DNA of 64,000 nt from the NCBI RefSeq assembly GCF_008807375.1, contig NZ_CP043311.1:5932001-5996000 (forward strand), given 5' to 3'. Source of the stretch: Pseudomonas lalkuanensis (lineage in GTDB: Bacteria > Pseudomonadota > Gammaproteobacteria > Pseudomonadales > Pseudomonadaceae). Numbering within the stretch: position 1 is the first letter of the stretch; each line of letters starts with the position of its first letter. Below, piece after piece: positions 16,997 to 25,344 of this stretch. Made by a program: the position numbers and the translations under genes. The notes under the pieces were generated by a model. The model had not been told where the DNA came from, did not search any database, and worked only from the letters and a program-made list of their open reading frames with translations.

Positions 16997-17914
16997 TCAG
17001 GCGCCGGGGACGAAATGCTTCTGCGCGGTGCCGCGGGCGATCAGACGGGACAGGTAATCGAGCTTCTGCGGGTCGCGATCGACAAAGCGGAAGGTCAGCT
17101 GCAGCCACTCGCTGTCGGGCTTCGGCTCCAGCGCCGCCACCGAGTGCAGGTAGCCGTTGAGCCGCGCCACTTCGCCACCCTCGCCCTGCTCCAGGTCGAG
17201 CACCGCGCTCTCCAGCACCTGCGGCAGCGGTTCGCCACGGCGCACCACAAGCTGTGCATCCTTCAGGCTCAGGGCCTTGATCACACAGGCCAGCACACCC
17301 GCCGGCAACCGTAGCTGGGCCTGGCCCCGGCCACCGGGGGCCTGGGAGGCGGATTTCGCCGACGGGGTCGGCGCGGCGGGTCTGGCCGCGGGCGCGGGGG
17401 CGGCAGGTGCCGGCGCGGTCGCAGGACGGACCACCTCGGCCTTGCCGCCGGTGAGCGCTGCGAGGGAGTCGTTGGCAAAGCCGCCGGCGTTGGGCAGCTT
17501 GACCGGCGCGCTGGACATCAGGGCTTCGAGCTTGCCGCTGCGGGCCAGGGCCTTCTTCACCTTGGTGACCAACTGATCGTTGGAGAAGGGTTTGCCAATG
17601 TAGTCGGAGACGCCGGCCTGGATGGCCTGGATGACGTTCTCCTTGTCACCACGGCTGGTGACCATGATGAAGGGCGTGGTCTTCAGGTTGTCCTGCTCAC
17701 GGCACCAGGTGAGCAATTCCAGCCCCGACATCTCGGGCATTTCCCAGTCGCAGAGGATCAGGTCGATACTGGCGCGGGCGAGCAATTGCTGGGCCTTGCG
17801 CCCATTGATCGCCTCTTCGATCTGGATACCGGGAAAGTTGTCGCGCAGCCCCTTCTTCACCAGATCGCGGATAAAGGACGCATCGTCCACCACCAGCACG
17901 TTGACCTTGCCCAT
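16997..17914 (-). CDS. Response regulator with Ala/Pro linker and a PilZ-like C-terminal region
   Basis: The product is 305 aa. An N-terminal CheY-like receiver (1-125) has acidic residues D10/D11, the phosphorylation site D56 (LILCDWEMPEMSG) and Lys in YIGKPFSN. A 40-residue Ala/Pro-rich linker covers about 155-200. The C-terminal region (about 200-305, QLRLPAGVLACVIKALSLKDAQLVV) may be PilZ-like, but I do not see the RxxxR and D/NxSxxG c-di-GMP motifs clearly. It lies between phoU and the M23 gene on the same strand, with a hairpin before the peptidase. Its partner kinase is not in the window. Confidence 0.85.
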   Translation of the reverse strand: MGKVNVLVVDDASFIRDLVKKGLRDNFPGIQIEEAINGRKAQQLLARASIDLILCDWEMPEMSGLELLTWCREQDNLKTTPFIMVTSRGDKENVIQAIQAGVSDYIGKPFSNDQLVTKVKKALARSGKLEALMSSAPVKLPNAGGFANDSLAALTGGKAEVVRPATAPAPAAPAPAARPAAPTPSAKSASQAPGGRGQAQLRLPAGVLACVIKALSLKDAQLVVRRGEPLPQVLESAVLDLEQGEGGEVARLNGYLHSVAALEPKPDSEWLQLTFRFVDRDPQKLDYLSRLIARGTAQKHFVPGA

Positions 17915-18035
17915 CGACTACTCCTTGGAAAACCGGGCTAAGCATAGCCTTGGCTGATAGCCAATTGCCAAGCCTGATTTGCGACCTGCACCCGGTCCGC
18001 GACCGACGGGTCATCCACAGTCCCGGAAAGCAGAA

Positions 18036-18056
18036 CGCCCGGCACGAGGCCGGGCG
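18036..18056 (-). terminator. Terminator after phoU
   Basis: CGCCCGGC and GCCGGGCG form a perfect 8-bp stem with a 5-nt loop, 21 nt beyond the phoU stop. On the minus strand a moderately T-rich stretch (TTCTGCTTTCC) follows. It probably ends the pst-phoU transcript. Confidence 0.7.
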
Positions 18057-18077
18057 CTCTGGACACGAGGAGCAGGA

Positions 18078-18824
18078 TCAGCCCTGGGTGGCATCCTTGT
18101 TGGCGCCATTGCCCTTCACTTCCTCGGTCATGCGCGCCAGGCCCATATGGCGAACGTCGGTGCCCCGCACCAGGTAGATCACCAGCTCGGAAATGTTGCG
18201 CGCATGGTCGCCGATACGCTCAAGGGAACGCAGGGCCCAGATGACGTTGAGCACGCGGCTGATGGCGCGCGGGTCTTCCATCATGTAGGTGACCAGTTCA
18301 CGCAGCGCGGTCTTGTATTCGCGGTCGATGTTCTTGTCGTACTGGGCCACCGACAGGGCGAGGTCGGCGTCGAAGCGGGCGAAGGCGTCCAGGGCTTCCT
18401 GGACCATCTTGCGCACCTGGTCACCGATGTGGCGCACCTCGACGTAGCCGCGCGGGGCAACCCCTTCCTCGCAGAGCTGAATGGCGCGACGGGCGATCTT
18501 CGAGGCTTCGTCGCCGATGCGCTCGAGGTCGATCACCGACTTGGAGATGCTGATGATCAGGCGCAGGTCGGAGGCCGCCGGCTGGCGACGGGCGAGGATG
18601 CGCACGCACTCCTCGTCGATGTTGCGCTCCATCTGGTTGATCTGGTCGTCGATCTCGCGCACTTGCTGGGCGAGGCCCGAGTCGGCGTCGATCAGCGCGG
18701 TGACCGCGTCGTTGACCTGCTTCTCGACCAGGCCGCCCATCGCCAGGAGGTGGCTGCGCACTTCCTCCAGTTCGGCGTTGAACTGCTGGGAGATGTGATG
18801 GGTGAGGCTGTCTTTGTCGATCAT
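18078..18824 (-). CDS. phoU: Phosphate signalling regulator PhoU
   Basis: PhoU links the Pst transporter to PhoR and keeps the Pho regulon off when phosphate is abundant. The product is 248 aa, nearly all helical, with two PhoU repeats. The metal-binding acidic clusters are visible in IDLERIGDEASKIARRA (first half) and LERIGDHARNISELV (second half). It is the last gene of the pstS-C-A-B-phoU series, separated from pstB by 142 bp containing a large hairpin. Confidence 0.97.
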   Translation of the reverse strand: MIDKDSLTHHISQQFNAELEEVRSHLLAMGGLVEKQVNDAVTALIDADSGLAQQVREIDDQINQMERNIDEECVRILARRQPAASDLRLIISISKSVIDLERIGDEASKIARRAIQLCEEGVAPRGYVEVRHIGDQVRKMVQEALDAFARFDADLALSVAQYDKNIDREYKTALRELVTYMMEDPRAISRVLNVIWALRSLERIGDHARNISELVIYLVRGTDVRHMGLARMTEEVKGNGANKDATQG

Positions 18825-18875
18825 TTTCTAACCCTTGTTGAGCAGAATGCTTTTCCTGTTGGTAATGGCCTTCAA

Positions 18876-18957
18876 CCAATCGTGCTGGGCAAGGAGGCGA
18901 AGCGAAGACAGTACGAGTAGTACGGCAAGCTTCGCCGACACAGTCCAGCGCGATTGG
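18876..18957. repeat. Large structured element between pstB and phoU
   Basis: Three nested pairs of arms can be seen: CCAATCGTGCTGG with CCAGCGCGATTGG at the outside, GGCGAAGC with GCTTCGCC inside, and AGTAC with GTACG at the centre. They fold about 82 nt into one long interrupted hairpin. The sequence resembles a dispersed pseudomonad repeat I recall from other intergenic regions. It could stop, process or stabilize RNA between pstB and phoU. Confidence 0.65.
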
Positions 18958-18966
18958 GGGTGGCCA

Positions 18967-19800
18967 CTAGCCGTAGCGACCGGTGATGTAGTCTTCGGTC
19001 TGCTTCTTGGCCGGATTGGTGAACAGGGTATCGGTATCACCGAACTCGATAAGCTTGCCCATGTACATGAAAGCGGTGTAGTCGGAAACACGTGCCGCCT
19101 GCTGCATGTTGTGGGTCACGATGACGATGGTGTACTTGCTCTTGAGCTCATAGATCAGCTCTTCCACCTTCAGGGTGGAGATCGGGTCCAGGGCCGAGCA
19201 GGGTTCGTCGAGCAGCAGGACTTCCGGCTCCACGGCGATGGTACGGGCGATCACCAGACGCTGCTGCTGACCGCCGGAGAGGCCGAGGGCGGATTCGTGC
19301 AGGCGATCCTTCACCTCGTCCCACAGGGCGGCGCCCTTCAGCGCCCACTCCACGGCTTCATCCAGCACGCGCTTCTTGTTGATGCCCTGGATGCGCAGGC
19401 CGTACACCACGTTCTCGTAGATGCTCTTGGGGAAGGGGTTCGGCTTCTGGAACACCATGCCCACACGGCGGCGCAGCTCGGCCACGTCCTCGCCCTTGCG
19501 GTAGATGTTGTTGCCGTCGAGGCGGATCTCACCGTCGACGCGGCAGCCGTCCACCAGGTCGTTCATGCGGTTGAAGCAGCGCAGCAGGGTGGACTTGCCG
19601 CAACCGGACGGGCCAATGAAGGCGGTCACGCGCTGCTTCGGGATGTTCATGCTGACGTTGTGCAGCGCCTGCTTCTCACCGTAGAACAGAGACAGTCCCG
19701 GCACTTCGAGGGCGACGGTCTCGTTCGCCAGGCTCAGGTTCTGCTTGTCGCGGCCGAGGGCGGAAATGTTGACGCCGTGGCTGTGGGTTTCATGTTGCAT
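18967..19800 (-). CDS. pstB: Phosphate ABC transporter ATP-binding protein PstB
   Basis: PstB is the ATPase of the high-affinity phosphate importer. The product is 277 aa with Walker [10 protein letters not shown] (about residue 61), signature LSGGQQQR (about 172) and Walker [14 protein letters not shown] (about 191), plus the switch His in [10 protein letters not shown] short N-terminal extension of about 25 residues precedes the core domain. It follows pstA by 69 nt, where a small palindrome, GTAGCTTCGAGCTAC (19816-19830), lies. Confidence 0.98.
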   Translation of the reverse strand: MQHETHSHGVNISALGRDKQNLSLANETVALEVPGLSLFYGEKQALHNVSMNIPKQRVTAFIGPSGCGKSTLLRCFNRMNDLVDGCRVDGEIRLDGNNIYRKGEDVAELRRRVGMVFQKPNPFPKSIYENVVYGLRIQGINKKRVLDEAVEWALKGAALWDEVKDRLHESALGLSGGQQQRLVIARTIAVEPEVLLLDEPCSALDPISTLKVEELIYELKSKYTIVIVTHNMQQAARVSDYTAFMYMGKLIEFGDTDTLFTNPAKKQTEDYITGRYG

Positions 19801-19869
19801 GTGTTCACTCCGTTCGTAGCTTCGAGCTACAAGCTGTAAGCCTCAGGCAATTCGTTGGGCGGCGGACGA

Positions 19870-21552
19870 TCAGCTGTCCAGCGCCTTGTATTTCTCGCGC
19901 AGGTGGTTACGGATGGCGACGGCCGAGAAGTTCAGCAGGGCGATCACCATCACCAGCAGCAGCGCGGTCGCATAGACCAGCGGGCGCGCGGCTTCTACGT
20001 TCGGGCTCTGGAAGCCGACGTCATAGATGTGGAAGCCCAGGTGCATGATCTTCTGGTCCAGGTGCAGGTACGGGTAGTTGCCGTCCACCGGCAGGCTCGG
20101 CGCCAGCTTCACCACACCCACCAGCATCAGCGGGGCCACTTCACCGGCCGCGCGGGCCACGGCGAGGATCAGGCCGGTCATCATGGCCGGGCTGGCCATG
20201 GGCAGGACCACTTTCCACAGGGTTTCGGCCTTGGTCGCACCGAGGGCCAGGGAGCCTTCACGCACGGCACGCGGAATACGCGCCAGGCCTTCCTCGGTGG
20301 CCACGATCACCACCGGTACGGCGAGGATCGCCAGGGTCAGGGACGCCCAGAGCAGGCCCGGGGTGCCGAAGGTCGGCGCCGGCGCGGACTCGGGGAAGAA
20401 CATGCGGTCCAGCGACCCCCCGAGCACATAGACGAAGAAGCCCAGGCCGAACACGCCGTAGACGATGGCCGGAACGCCCGCCAGGTTGTTCACCGCGATG
20501 CGGATCACGCGGGTCAGCGGGCCCTGCTTGGCGTATTCGCGCAGGTAAATGGCGGCGATCACACCGAAGGGGGTGACGATCACGGCCATGATCAGGGTCA
20601 TCATGATGGTGCCGAAGATGGCCGGGAAAATACCGCCTTCGGTGTTGGCTTCACGCGGGTCGTCGGCGAGGAATTCCCACAGCTTGGAGAAGTAGAAGCT
20701 GAACTTGGCACCGACGCCCATGGCGTTCGGCTGGTAGGCATGAACCACCTTGCCAAGGCTGATTTCCTGCTCCTTGCCGCCGGCTTCACGGACCACCACG
20801 CTGTCGCGGTTGAACTCCTGGTGCAGGCCCATGAGCTGCTCTTCCAGGCCCTTGTAGCGCTTCTCCAGCTCCGCGCGCTGGGCGGCGATGTCGGCCTGGG
20901 CCTCGGGGGTCAGGGCATTGTTCAGCTCCAGCTTGCGGGTCTGCAGGCGCAGGCGCTCCAGGCCGTGGTTGATGCCGCCGATGTCCTTCTTCTCCAGCTG
21001 GTAGAGCTTGCCGTAGAGGTCGTTCACGCGCTTCAGGCGCTCCAGCAGCGCGGGCATGGCGGCGTCGCCTTCGGCCACTACCTGGCCGTTTTCCTTCACC
21101 GCCACCAGGCGGCCGTAGAAGTTGCCCCACTCGCGACGCTCCAGCGCCACCAGGTCGGCCGGGTATTTCTGGTCCAGCAGCCAGTCGCCCACCACCCAGG
21201 TGAAGTCGCTGCCATAGACGTCACGGTTGCCCACCTTGAGCAGTTCGCGGGTCATGAATTCCGGGCCGTCTTCGGGTACCGGCAGGCCGGCACCCTTCAG
21301 GCGCGCACGGGACACTTCCTCGATCTGCACCGCTTCGCCGATGACCGGCTTGGCTGGCTGGCCGGGAATGGAGTACTGCGCCTCCACCAGATCCGCCGGC
21401 CAGAAGTGGGCCAGACCGCGCACGGCGATCACCGCCAGCAGGCCGATGGTCATGATGACCGCGATGGAAACCGCGCCACCGCTTATCCAGACGCCCGGTG
21501 CGCCACTCTTGAACCAGTTTTTCAGGGAAACCTTTTTCACGGATTTCTCCAA
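19870..21552 (-). CDS. pstA: Phosphate ABC transporter permease PstA, long form
   Basis: PstA is one of two inner-membrane channel subunits. The product is 560 aa, about twice the E. coli PstA. The C-terminal 250 residues are the classical six-helix permease with the EAA loop (ARIPRAVREGSLALGATKAETLW). The extra N-terminal part has a membrane helix at about 20-45 and a large periplasmic and coiled-coil region at about 45-290 (DUF3333-like), including ELEKRYKGLEEQLMGLHQEF. Long PstA is usual in Pseudomonas. It is coexpressed with pstC upstream and pstB downstream. Confidence 0.96.
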   Translation of the reverse strand: MEKSVKKVSLKNWFKSGAPGVWISGGAVSIAVIMTIGLLAVIAVRGLAHFWPADLVEAQYSIPGQPAKPVIGEAVQIEEVSRARLKGAGLPVPEDGPEFMTRELLKVGNRDVYGSDFTWVVGDWLLDQKYPADLVALERREWGNFYGRLVAVKENGQVVAEGDAAMPALLERLKRVNDLYGKLYQLEKKDIGGINHGLERLRLQTRKLELNNALTPEAQADIAAQRAELEKRYKGLEEQLMGLHQEFNRDSVVVREAGGKEQEISLGKVVHAYQPNAMGVGAKFSFYFSKLWEFLADDPREANTEGGIFPAIFGTIMMTLIMAVIVTPFGVIAAIYLREYAKQGPLTRVIRIAVNNLAGVPAIVYGVFGLGFFVYVLGGSLDRMFFPESAPAPTFGTPGLLWASLTLAILAVPVVIVATEEGLARIPRAVREGSLALGATKAETLWKVVLPMASPAMMTGLILAVARAAGEVAPLMLVGVVKLAPSLPVDGNYPYLHLDQKIMHLGFHIYDVGFQSPNVEAARPLVYATALLLVMVIALLNFSAVAIRNHLREKYKALDS

Positions 21553-21634
21553 CGCGTGAGTCTTTCAGTTCCTCCCGCCAGGGGCCGGAGGTTTCGTATT
21601 TCTGGGACGAGGGGATACGGCACTGGGCCAAACT

Positions 21635-21680
21635 TCCCTCACCCGGTCCTTCGGACCACCCTCTCCCAAAGGGAGAGGGG
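21635..21680. repeat. Short dispersed repeat between pstC and pstA
   Basis: CCCTCACCCGGTCCTTCGGA followed by CCACCCTCTCCCAAAGGGAGAGGGG. The last part is a perfect CCCTCTCCC/GGGAGAGGG hairpin. A related sequence recurs as an inverted pair at 26668-26783. Confidence 0.75.
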
Positions 21681-21707
21681 ATCGGATGCGACGCCTGGGC
21701 GTCGCTC

Positions 21708-23999
21708 TTATAGAGAGGCGTACTTCTTGCGCAGTCGCTGACGGATCAGCTCGGCCAGGGTGTTCATGACGAAGGTGAACGTCAGCAGCACGAGGGCCGA
21801 GAGGAACAGCACTCGGTAGTGGGTGCCACCGACTTCGGACTCCGGCATTTCCACCGCCACGTTGGCGGCCAGGGTGCGCATGCCTTCGAAGATGTTCACT
21901 TCCATCACCGGGGTGTTGCCGGTGGCCATCAGCACGATCATGGTCTCGCCCACGGCGCGGCCGAGGCCGATCATCAGCGCCGAGAAGATGCCCGGGCTGG
22001 CGGTCAGCAGGACCACGCGGGTCATGGTCTGCCAGGGCGTCGCACCCAGGGCCAGGGAGCCGTAGGTGAGGCTGCGCGGCACGCTGAACACGGCGTCCTC
22101 GGCGATGGAGAAGATGTTCGGGATCACCGCGAAGCCCATGGCCAGGCCGACGATCAGGGCATTGCGCTGGTCGTAGGTGATGCCCAGGTCATTGCTGATC
22201 CACAGGCGCATGTCGCCGCCGAAGAACCAGCTTTCCAGGATCGGGCTCATGCCAAGGGCGAACCAGGCGGTGAGGCCCACCACCGGGATCAGGATCGCCG
22301 CTTCCCAGCCGTCCGGCACGCGCAGGCGGATGGACTCCGGCAAGCGGCTCCAGATGAAGCCGGCCAGCAGGATACCGATGGGGGTCAGCAGCAACAGGCT
22401 GAAGATGCCCGGCAGGTGGCCTTCCACGTAGGGCGCCAGGAACAGGCCGGCGAAGAAGCCCAGGATCACAGTGGGCAGGGCTTCCATCAGTTCGATCACC
22501 GGCTTCACCTTGCGGCGCATGGCCGGCGCCATGAAGTAGGCGGTGTAGATGGCGGCAGCGATGGCCAGCGGAGCGGCCAGCAGCATGGCGTAGAAGGCCG
22601 CCTTCAGGGTGCCCCAGGTCAGCGGAGCCAGGCTCAGCTTGGGCTCGAAGTCAGTGTTGGCGGCGGTGGACTGCCAGACGTACTTCGGCTCCTCGTAGCT
22701 CTCGTACCAGACCTTGCCCCACAGCGCGCTCCAGGAGACTTCCGGGTGCGGGTTGCGCAGGCTGAACGGCATCAGCTGGCTGCCTTCCTCGACCACGATG
22801 CGGTTGGCGCGCGGCGACAGGGCCATCAGGCCGGAGCCGTCGGTCACGGACTCGACCAGCAGGGTGCGGTTGGCGGTGCTGTGGAACACACCGAGGTGGC
22901 CGCTGGAGTCCAGGGCGATGAAGCCCTTGCGGCGCTCTTCGGCGTTGATCTGTACCACCGGGTTGGTGCCCAGCTGGAAGTCACGGATGTGCTTCAGGCG
23001 TGAGGAGCCGTCCGGATCGCGGGCCATGAACCACTGGGTGATGCCGCCCTTGGAATCACCCACCATCAGGGAGATGCCGCCCAGCAGCATGGTGCTGGCA
23101 GTGACTTCGCGCTCGCCGTCTTCCAGCAGCTTGTAGCGGCCGTTCAGGGCCTTCTCGCGCAGGCTGAAGACATCGGCGTGGGCACGGCCGTTGAGCACGT
23201 ACAGCCATTGGTGGCGCGGATCGATATAGATGGCCTTGATCGGCTCGGCGATCTGCGGCAGCTCGATGCTGCTCTGCTCCTGGGTGGTTTCGCCGGTCAG
23301 CATGTTCTCTTCGCTGACGACCTGCTGCACATGCAGCTGGCTGCCGGTGGAACCGGCCAGCACCATGGTCTCGTCATTGATGCTCAGCGCCACGTGCTCC
23401 AGCGCGCGCCCCTGGGCGTCGAGGGCCATGGGCGCCTCGCCGTAGGGGAAGCTGACCAGGGGCTCGATGGCTTTCTTGTTGTCCGGGTAGGTGACGTTGT
23501 AGCTGTGCTTGAAGATCAGCGCCTGGCCGTTGGACAGGCCCAGCACCACCAGCGGGCTACCCGGCTGGTCCTGGCCGATGGACACCACACTGGCGCCGGC
23601 CGGCAGTGGCAGCTGCTGGCGCTTGAGCAGGCTAGCGTCCTTCACCGAGAAGAACTGCACTTCGCCTTTGTCGGCAACGCGCATGCCCACCATGTTCTGC
23701 TCTTCCAGGGCCAGCAGCAGCGGCTTGCCGGCGTCCTGCTGTTGCAGCCAGGCCGGGCTCTGCGCCTTCTTCGCCGTCAGCTCGGCGCCCTGGAACAGCG
23801 GAAGCACCACATAGGCCAGGTAGAAGAAGATCAGGGTGATGGCGCCAAGAACGGCGAGGCCACCGACCAGCACGTACCAGCGAGTCAGGTGGTCCATCAG
23901 CGCTCGCATCCGCCGCTTGCGTTGCAGCGCAGGCGTATTGAAGTCGATGCGGGCGGGCGGGTTCTTCGAAGAAGTCAGGGAATTGGCCAGGTCAGTCAT
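21708..23999 (-). CDS. pstC: Phosphate ABC transporter permease PstC, long form
   Basis: PstC is the second channel subunit of the phosphate importer. The product is 763 aa, far longer than E. coli PstC. After a cytoplasmic start, a membrane helix lies at about residues 40-65 (YVLVGGLAVLGAITLIFFYL). A large periplasmic domain follows at about 70-455, rich in beta-propeller-like segments such as GITQWFMARDPDGSSRLK. The six-helix permease domain begins at about 460 and has the EAA loop FSVPRSLTYGSLALGATPWQ. Long PstC is typical of pseudomonads. It has its own Pho box upstream. Confidence 0.96.
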   Translation of the reverse strand: MTDLANSLTSSKNPPARIDFNTPALQRKRRMRALMDHLTRWYVLVGGLAVLGAITLIFFYLAYVVLPLFQGAELTAKKAQSPAWLQQQDAGKPLLLALEEQNMVGMRVADKGEVQFFSVKDASLLKRQQLPLPAGASVVSIGQDQPGSPLVVLGLSNGQALIFKHSYNVTYPDNKKAIEPLVSFPYGEAPMALDAQGRALEHVALSINDETMVLAGSTGSQLHVQQVVSEENMLTGETTQEQSSIELPQIAEPIKAIYIDPRHQWLYVLNGRAHADVFSLREKALNGRYKLLEDGEREVTASTMLLGGISLMVGDSKGGITQWFMARDPDGSSRLKHIRDFQLGTNPVVQINAEERRKGFIALDSSGHLGVFHSTANRTLLVESVTDGSGLMALSPRANRIVVEEGSQLMPFSLRNPHPEVSWSALWGKVWYESYEEPKYVWQSTAANTDFEPKLSLAPLTWGTLKAAFYAMLLAAPLAIAAAIYTAYFMAPAMRRKVKPVIELMEALPTVILGFFAGLFLAPYVEGHLPGIFSLLLLTPIGILLAGFIWSRLPESIRLRVPDGWEAAILIPVVGLTAWFALGMSPILESWFFGGDMRLWISNDLGITYDQRNALIVGLAMGFAVIPNIFSIAEDAVFSVPRSLTYGSLALGATPWQTMTRVVLLTASPGIFSALMIGLGRAVGETMIVLMATGNTPVMEVNIFEGMRTLAANVAVEMPESEVGGTHYRVLFLSALVLLTFTFVMNTLAELIRQRLRKKYASL

Positions 24000-24052
24000 G
24001 GATTCGGGCTCTTGCCACTTTCGGTTCGCGCAGGCTTTTACGATGGGCGCAA

Positions 24053-24086
24053 AGACTACGGACTTCGTGTGACAGAAAAATTACAG
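24053..24086 (-). promoter_or_regulatory. Pho box and -10 element of pstC
   Basis: On the minus strand CTGTAAT-TTTT-CTGTCAC matches the PhoB box (CTGTCAT-N4-CTGTCAT) at 12 of 14 half-site positions. A -10-like TAGTCT follows after exactly 10 nt. It lies about 70 nt before the pstC start, in the gap after pstS. It should let PhoB drive pstC-pstA-pstB-phoU independently of the pstS promoter. Confidence 0.8.
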
Positions 24087-24100
24087 CGAGTTGACGTGGC

Positions 24101-24134
24101 GAAGCCCGCCCGGAGGAGTCCTCGGGCGGGCTTC
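24101..24134 (-). terminator. Strong hairpin between pstS and pstC
   Basis: GAAGCCCGCCCG and CGGGCGGGCTTC form a perfect 12-bp GC-rich stem with a 10-nt loop, about 80 nt after the pstS stop. No T run follows, so it may protect the 3' end of pstS RNA and limit readthrough. Confidence 0.75.
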
Positions 24135-24213
24135 TGCGACAGGGGTCTCCCGTCGCCCTTGCGTCCTTGCGGAGCGGCGTGCGCCAGGCCGCCGCTCCCT
24201 TATCCGGCCTGGA

Positions 24214-25185
24214 TTACAGGCCCAGTTCCTTCAGGGTCTTCTCGGCCACTTTGGCCGGGACCGGGATGTAACCGTCTTTTACAACGATTTCCTGGCCCTG
24301 CTTGGACAGCACCATCTTCACGAACTCGGCTTCCAGGGGAGCCAGCGGCTTGTTCGGCGCCTTGTTCACGTAGACGTACAGGAAGCGGGACAGCGGGTAG
24401 CTGCCGTTCAGGGCGTTCTGCTCGTTGTCTTCAACGAACTCGCCACCTTCTTTCTTGGCCAGGGCGACAGTCTTCACGCTGGAAGTCTTGTAGCCGATAC
24501 CAGAGTAGCCGATGCCGTTAACGGACTGGCTGATGGACTGAACGACGGAAGCGGAACCCGGCTGCTCGTTCACGTTCGGCTTGAAGTCGCCTTTGCACAG
24601 GGCTTCTTCCTTGAAGTAGCCGTAGGTGCCGGATACGGAGTTACGACCGAACAGCTGGATCGGCTTGGAAGCCAGATCGCCGGTCACACCCAGGTCACCC
24701 CAGGTCTTGATGTTGGAGGTGCCACCGCACAGGCGGTTGGCGGAGAAGATCGCATCGACCTGCTGCATGGTCAGGCCTTTGATCGGGTTGTCCTTGTGGA
24801 CGAAGATCGCCAGGGCGTCGACGGCAACCGGAACAGCAGTCGGCTTGTAGCCGTACTTCTGCTCGAAGGCCTGCAGCTCGACGTCCTTCATCTTGCGGCT
24901 CATCGGGCCCAGGTTGGCGGTGCCTTCGGTCAGAGCCGGCGGCGCGGTGGAGGAACCGGCGGCCTGGATCTGGATGTTCACGTTCGGGTATTCGCGCTTG
25001 TAAGCCTCGGCCCACAGGGTCATCAGGTTGGCCAGGGTGTCGGAACCAACGCTGGACAGGTTGCCGGAAACACCAGTGGTCTTCTGATAGGCCGGAATGG
25101 ACGGATCGACAGCAGCGACCGCGCTGGCGGTAGCGACGCCGGCGGCGACGAAGGTCAGGGCCGCCATCAAACGCTTCAGTTTCAT
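24214..25185 (-). CDS. pstS: Phosphate-binding periplasmic protein PstS
   Basis: PstS captures phosphate in the periplasm for PstCAB. The product is 323 aa. The signal peptide at about residues 1-22 ends VATASA. The mature protein has the PBP-like phosphate motifs [38 protein letters not shown] and [23 protein letters not shown] lies upstream of the ATG. It has an extended Pho box and is followed by a strong hairpin, which suggests that pstS is made in excess over the permease genes. Confidence 0.97.
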   Translation of the reverse strand: MKLKRLMAALTFVAAGVATASAVAAVDPSIPAYQKTTGVSGNLSSVGSDTLANLMTLWAEAYKREYPNVNIQIQAAGSSTAPPALTEGTANLGPMSRKMKDVELQAFEQKYGYKPTAVPVAVDALAIFVHKDNPIKGLTMQQVDAIFSANRLCGGTSNIKTWGDLGVTGDLASKPIQLFGRNSVSGTYGYFKEEALCKGDFKPNVNEQPGSASVVQSISQSVNGIGYSGIGYKTSSVKTVALAKKEGGEFVEDNEQNALNGSYPLSRFLYVYVNKAPNKPLAPLEAEFVKMVLSKQGQEIVVKDGYIPVPAKVAEKTLKELGL

Positions 25186-25230
25186 GCCTTGCTCCTAAGC
25201 AGGACGAGGGGGTTGAATGCAACGGGGGCC

Positions 25231-25286
25231 AGTATCGAGAGGCCGCATGACCACTCTATGAATTGATTGTGACAATTGGATGAATG
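25231..25286 (-). promoter_or_regulatory. Four-half-site Pho box array and -10 of pstS
   Basis: On the minus strand four 7-nt half-sites recur every 11 bp: CATTCAT, TTGTCAC, AATTCAT and TGGTCAT, each spaced by 4 nt. Ten nt after the last comes GATACT, 4 of 6 to the -10 consensus. The 11-bp phasing and 10-nt gap are the known layout of PhoB tandem boxes. The region also lies between pstS and the divergent sugar dehydrogenase gene. Confidence 0.8.
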
Positions 25287-25344
25287 GCCATCATCCGCTG
25301 TCCAAGGTGGATCAAGACCCGCGATTCGTACGGAGACAGTCCCC

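Noticed and set aside
19855..21741. A 628-codon open frame antisense to pstA
   Set aside because: Composition is typical of a shadow frame and pstA is certain.
25276..25344. N-terminal extension of the sugar dehydrogenase
   Set aside because: The open frame before 25345 overlaps the PhoB site and would bury the lipoprotein signal peptide inside the protein.
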